Shown in pieces: positions 17,389-17,742 of a DNA stretch of 17,742 nucleotides (the first letter of the stretch is position 1; each line of letters opens with the position of its first letter). Both the position numbers and the translations under genes were made by a program. The notes below the pieces were generated by a model. The model was not told the origin of the DNA and made no database searches. It was given only the letters and a program-made list of their open reading frames with translations. The stretch comes from JBEAOO01 sp041164825 (lineage in GTDB: Bacteria > Pseudomonadota > Gammaproteobacteria > Burkholderiales > Burkholderiaceae_C), in NCBI GenBank assembly GCA_041164825.1, contig JBEAOO010000367.1, positions 1 through 17,742 of the forward strand. The letters run 5' to 3'.

Positions 17389-17607
17389 TCAGCCAAATGC
17401 CAACGGCTGCGCGTCACCGCTGACGCGGGTGTTGCCGGCGCACAAAAAGCAGCCCGGGTCGTGCGCGGGCAGCACGGCTTCAGACTCGGCTTCTTGCTGG
17501 CCCTGCCACGGGCGTTTGGCGCGGTGCGTTGACACCAGCACCCACTGCCCGGTGAGCGGGTTGCGGCGGCGGTGGCTGTGGTCGGTGGGGTCGAAGGCGG
17601 TGGTCAT
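17389..17607 (-). pseudogene. galT: galT 5' fragment (galactose-1-phosphate uridylyltransferase)
   Basis: The first about 65 residues are a clear GalT N-terminus: DPTDHSHRRRNPLTGQWVLV, then HRAKRPWQGQQE, then HDPGCFLCAGNTRVSGD, including the two cysteines (Cys53, Cys56) that bind zinc in the E. coli enzyme. Similarity ends near 17412, where NPDYTGTYVF-like sequence is expected, and the frame stops at 17389. The remaining about 280 residues, including the catalytic HPH motif, are absent from the next 2 kb. The intact enzyme exchanges UMP between UDP-glucose and galactose-1-phosphate in the Leloir pathway. The ATG at 17607 lies 10 bases after the stop of the gene upstream, so it was part of an operon. 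This copy cannot be active. Confidence 0.85.
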
Positions 17608-17617
17608 GGGGCAGTGT

Positions 17618-17742
17618 TCACACGCGCTGCAGGCGCACGATGAAAGCGGTTTCGGCGTGCACGCGCGGCATCGGCAGGCCGGCGTGGGCCAGCCAGGCGC
17701 CGTCCATCACCACACCGCCGGGCGTGTTGATCGCGTCGTGGA
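17618..17742 (-). CDS. 3' end of gene upstream of galT (possibly alpha-galactosidase)
   Basis: Only the last 40 codons are in the window; they read HDAINTPGGVVMDGAWLAHA, GLPMPRVHAETAFIVRLQRV and a TGA stop. The pattern G-x-WLAxAGLPxPxxxAE-xxxLxR resembles the C-terminal beta domain of family 36 alpha-galactosidases, and such an enzyme beside galT would make sense. The fragment is too short to be sure. The stop is 10 bases before the galT start. Confidence 0.4.
   Translation of the reverse strand, partial: HDAINTPGGVVMDGAWLAHAGLPMPRVHAETAFIVRLQRV

Overview
This GC-rich window looks like the chromosome of a betaproteobacterium of the order Burkholderiales, probably Comamonadaceae. I base that on the codon use and on the look of MurB, YajQ, MnmA, the PEP-CTERM protein and the hybrid kinases. 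This placement rests on protein resemblance alone; no rRNA or other marker is present.

Layout. Left part (1-6000): ppnP (a small cupin nucleoside phosphorylase), a membrane hybrid histidine kinase with REC and Hpt domains, murB facing it tail to tail, then divergent yajQ followed closely by a secreted retropepsin-like protease. Middle (6370-12339, all on the minus strand): a PEP-CTERM surface protein with a near-perfect sigma-54 promoter, and a tight three-gene phosphorelay cluster (PAS-PAS histidine kinase, single-domain receiver, REC-PAS-PAS-HisKA-HATPase-REC-Hpt kinase). No protein in that cluster has a DNA-binding or other recognisable output domain. Then come mnmA (minus) and a divergent ppk2 (plus) preceded by a good Pho-box-like repeat.

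The right part (15163-17607) is a run of broken genes: a DUF4256 gene with an internal microdeletion and frameshift, an AbiEi/DUF6088-like regulator with two single-base frameshifts, an overlapping Fic gene with a 5-bp tandem duplication and an altered Fic motif, and a galT cut off after about 65 codons. The last 125 bases are the 3' end of the gene upstream of galT.

Three related extragenic elements (about 1-162, 3370-3702, 6021-6321) share flanks and a nested-palindrome core whose inner hairpins differ from copy to copy. I do not recognise this repeat family. It, the sigma-54 promoter with its upstream inverted repeats, the Pho box, the output-less phosphorelay cluster and the broken regulator-Fic pair are the most interesting contents. 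I see no tRNA, rRNA, CRISPR array, insertion sequence or phage gene.
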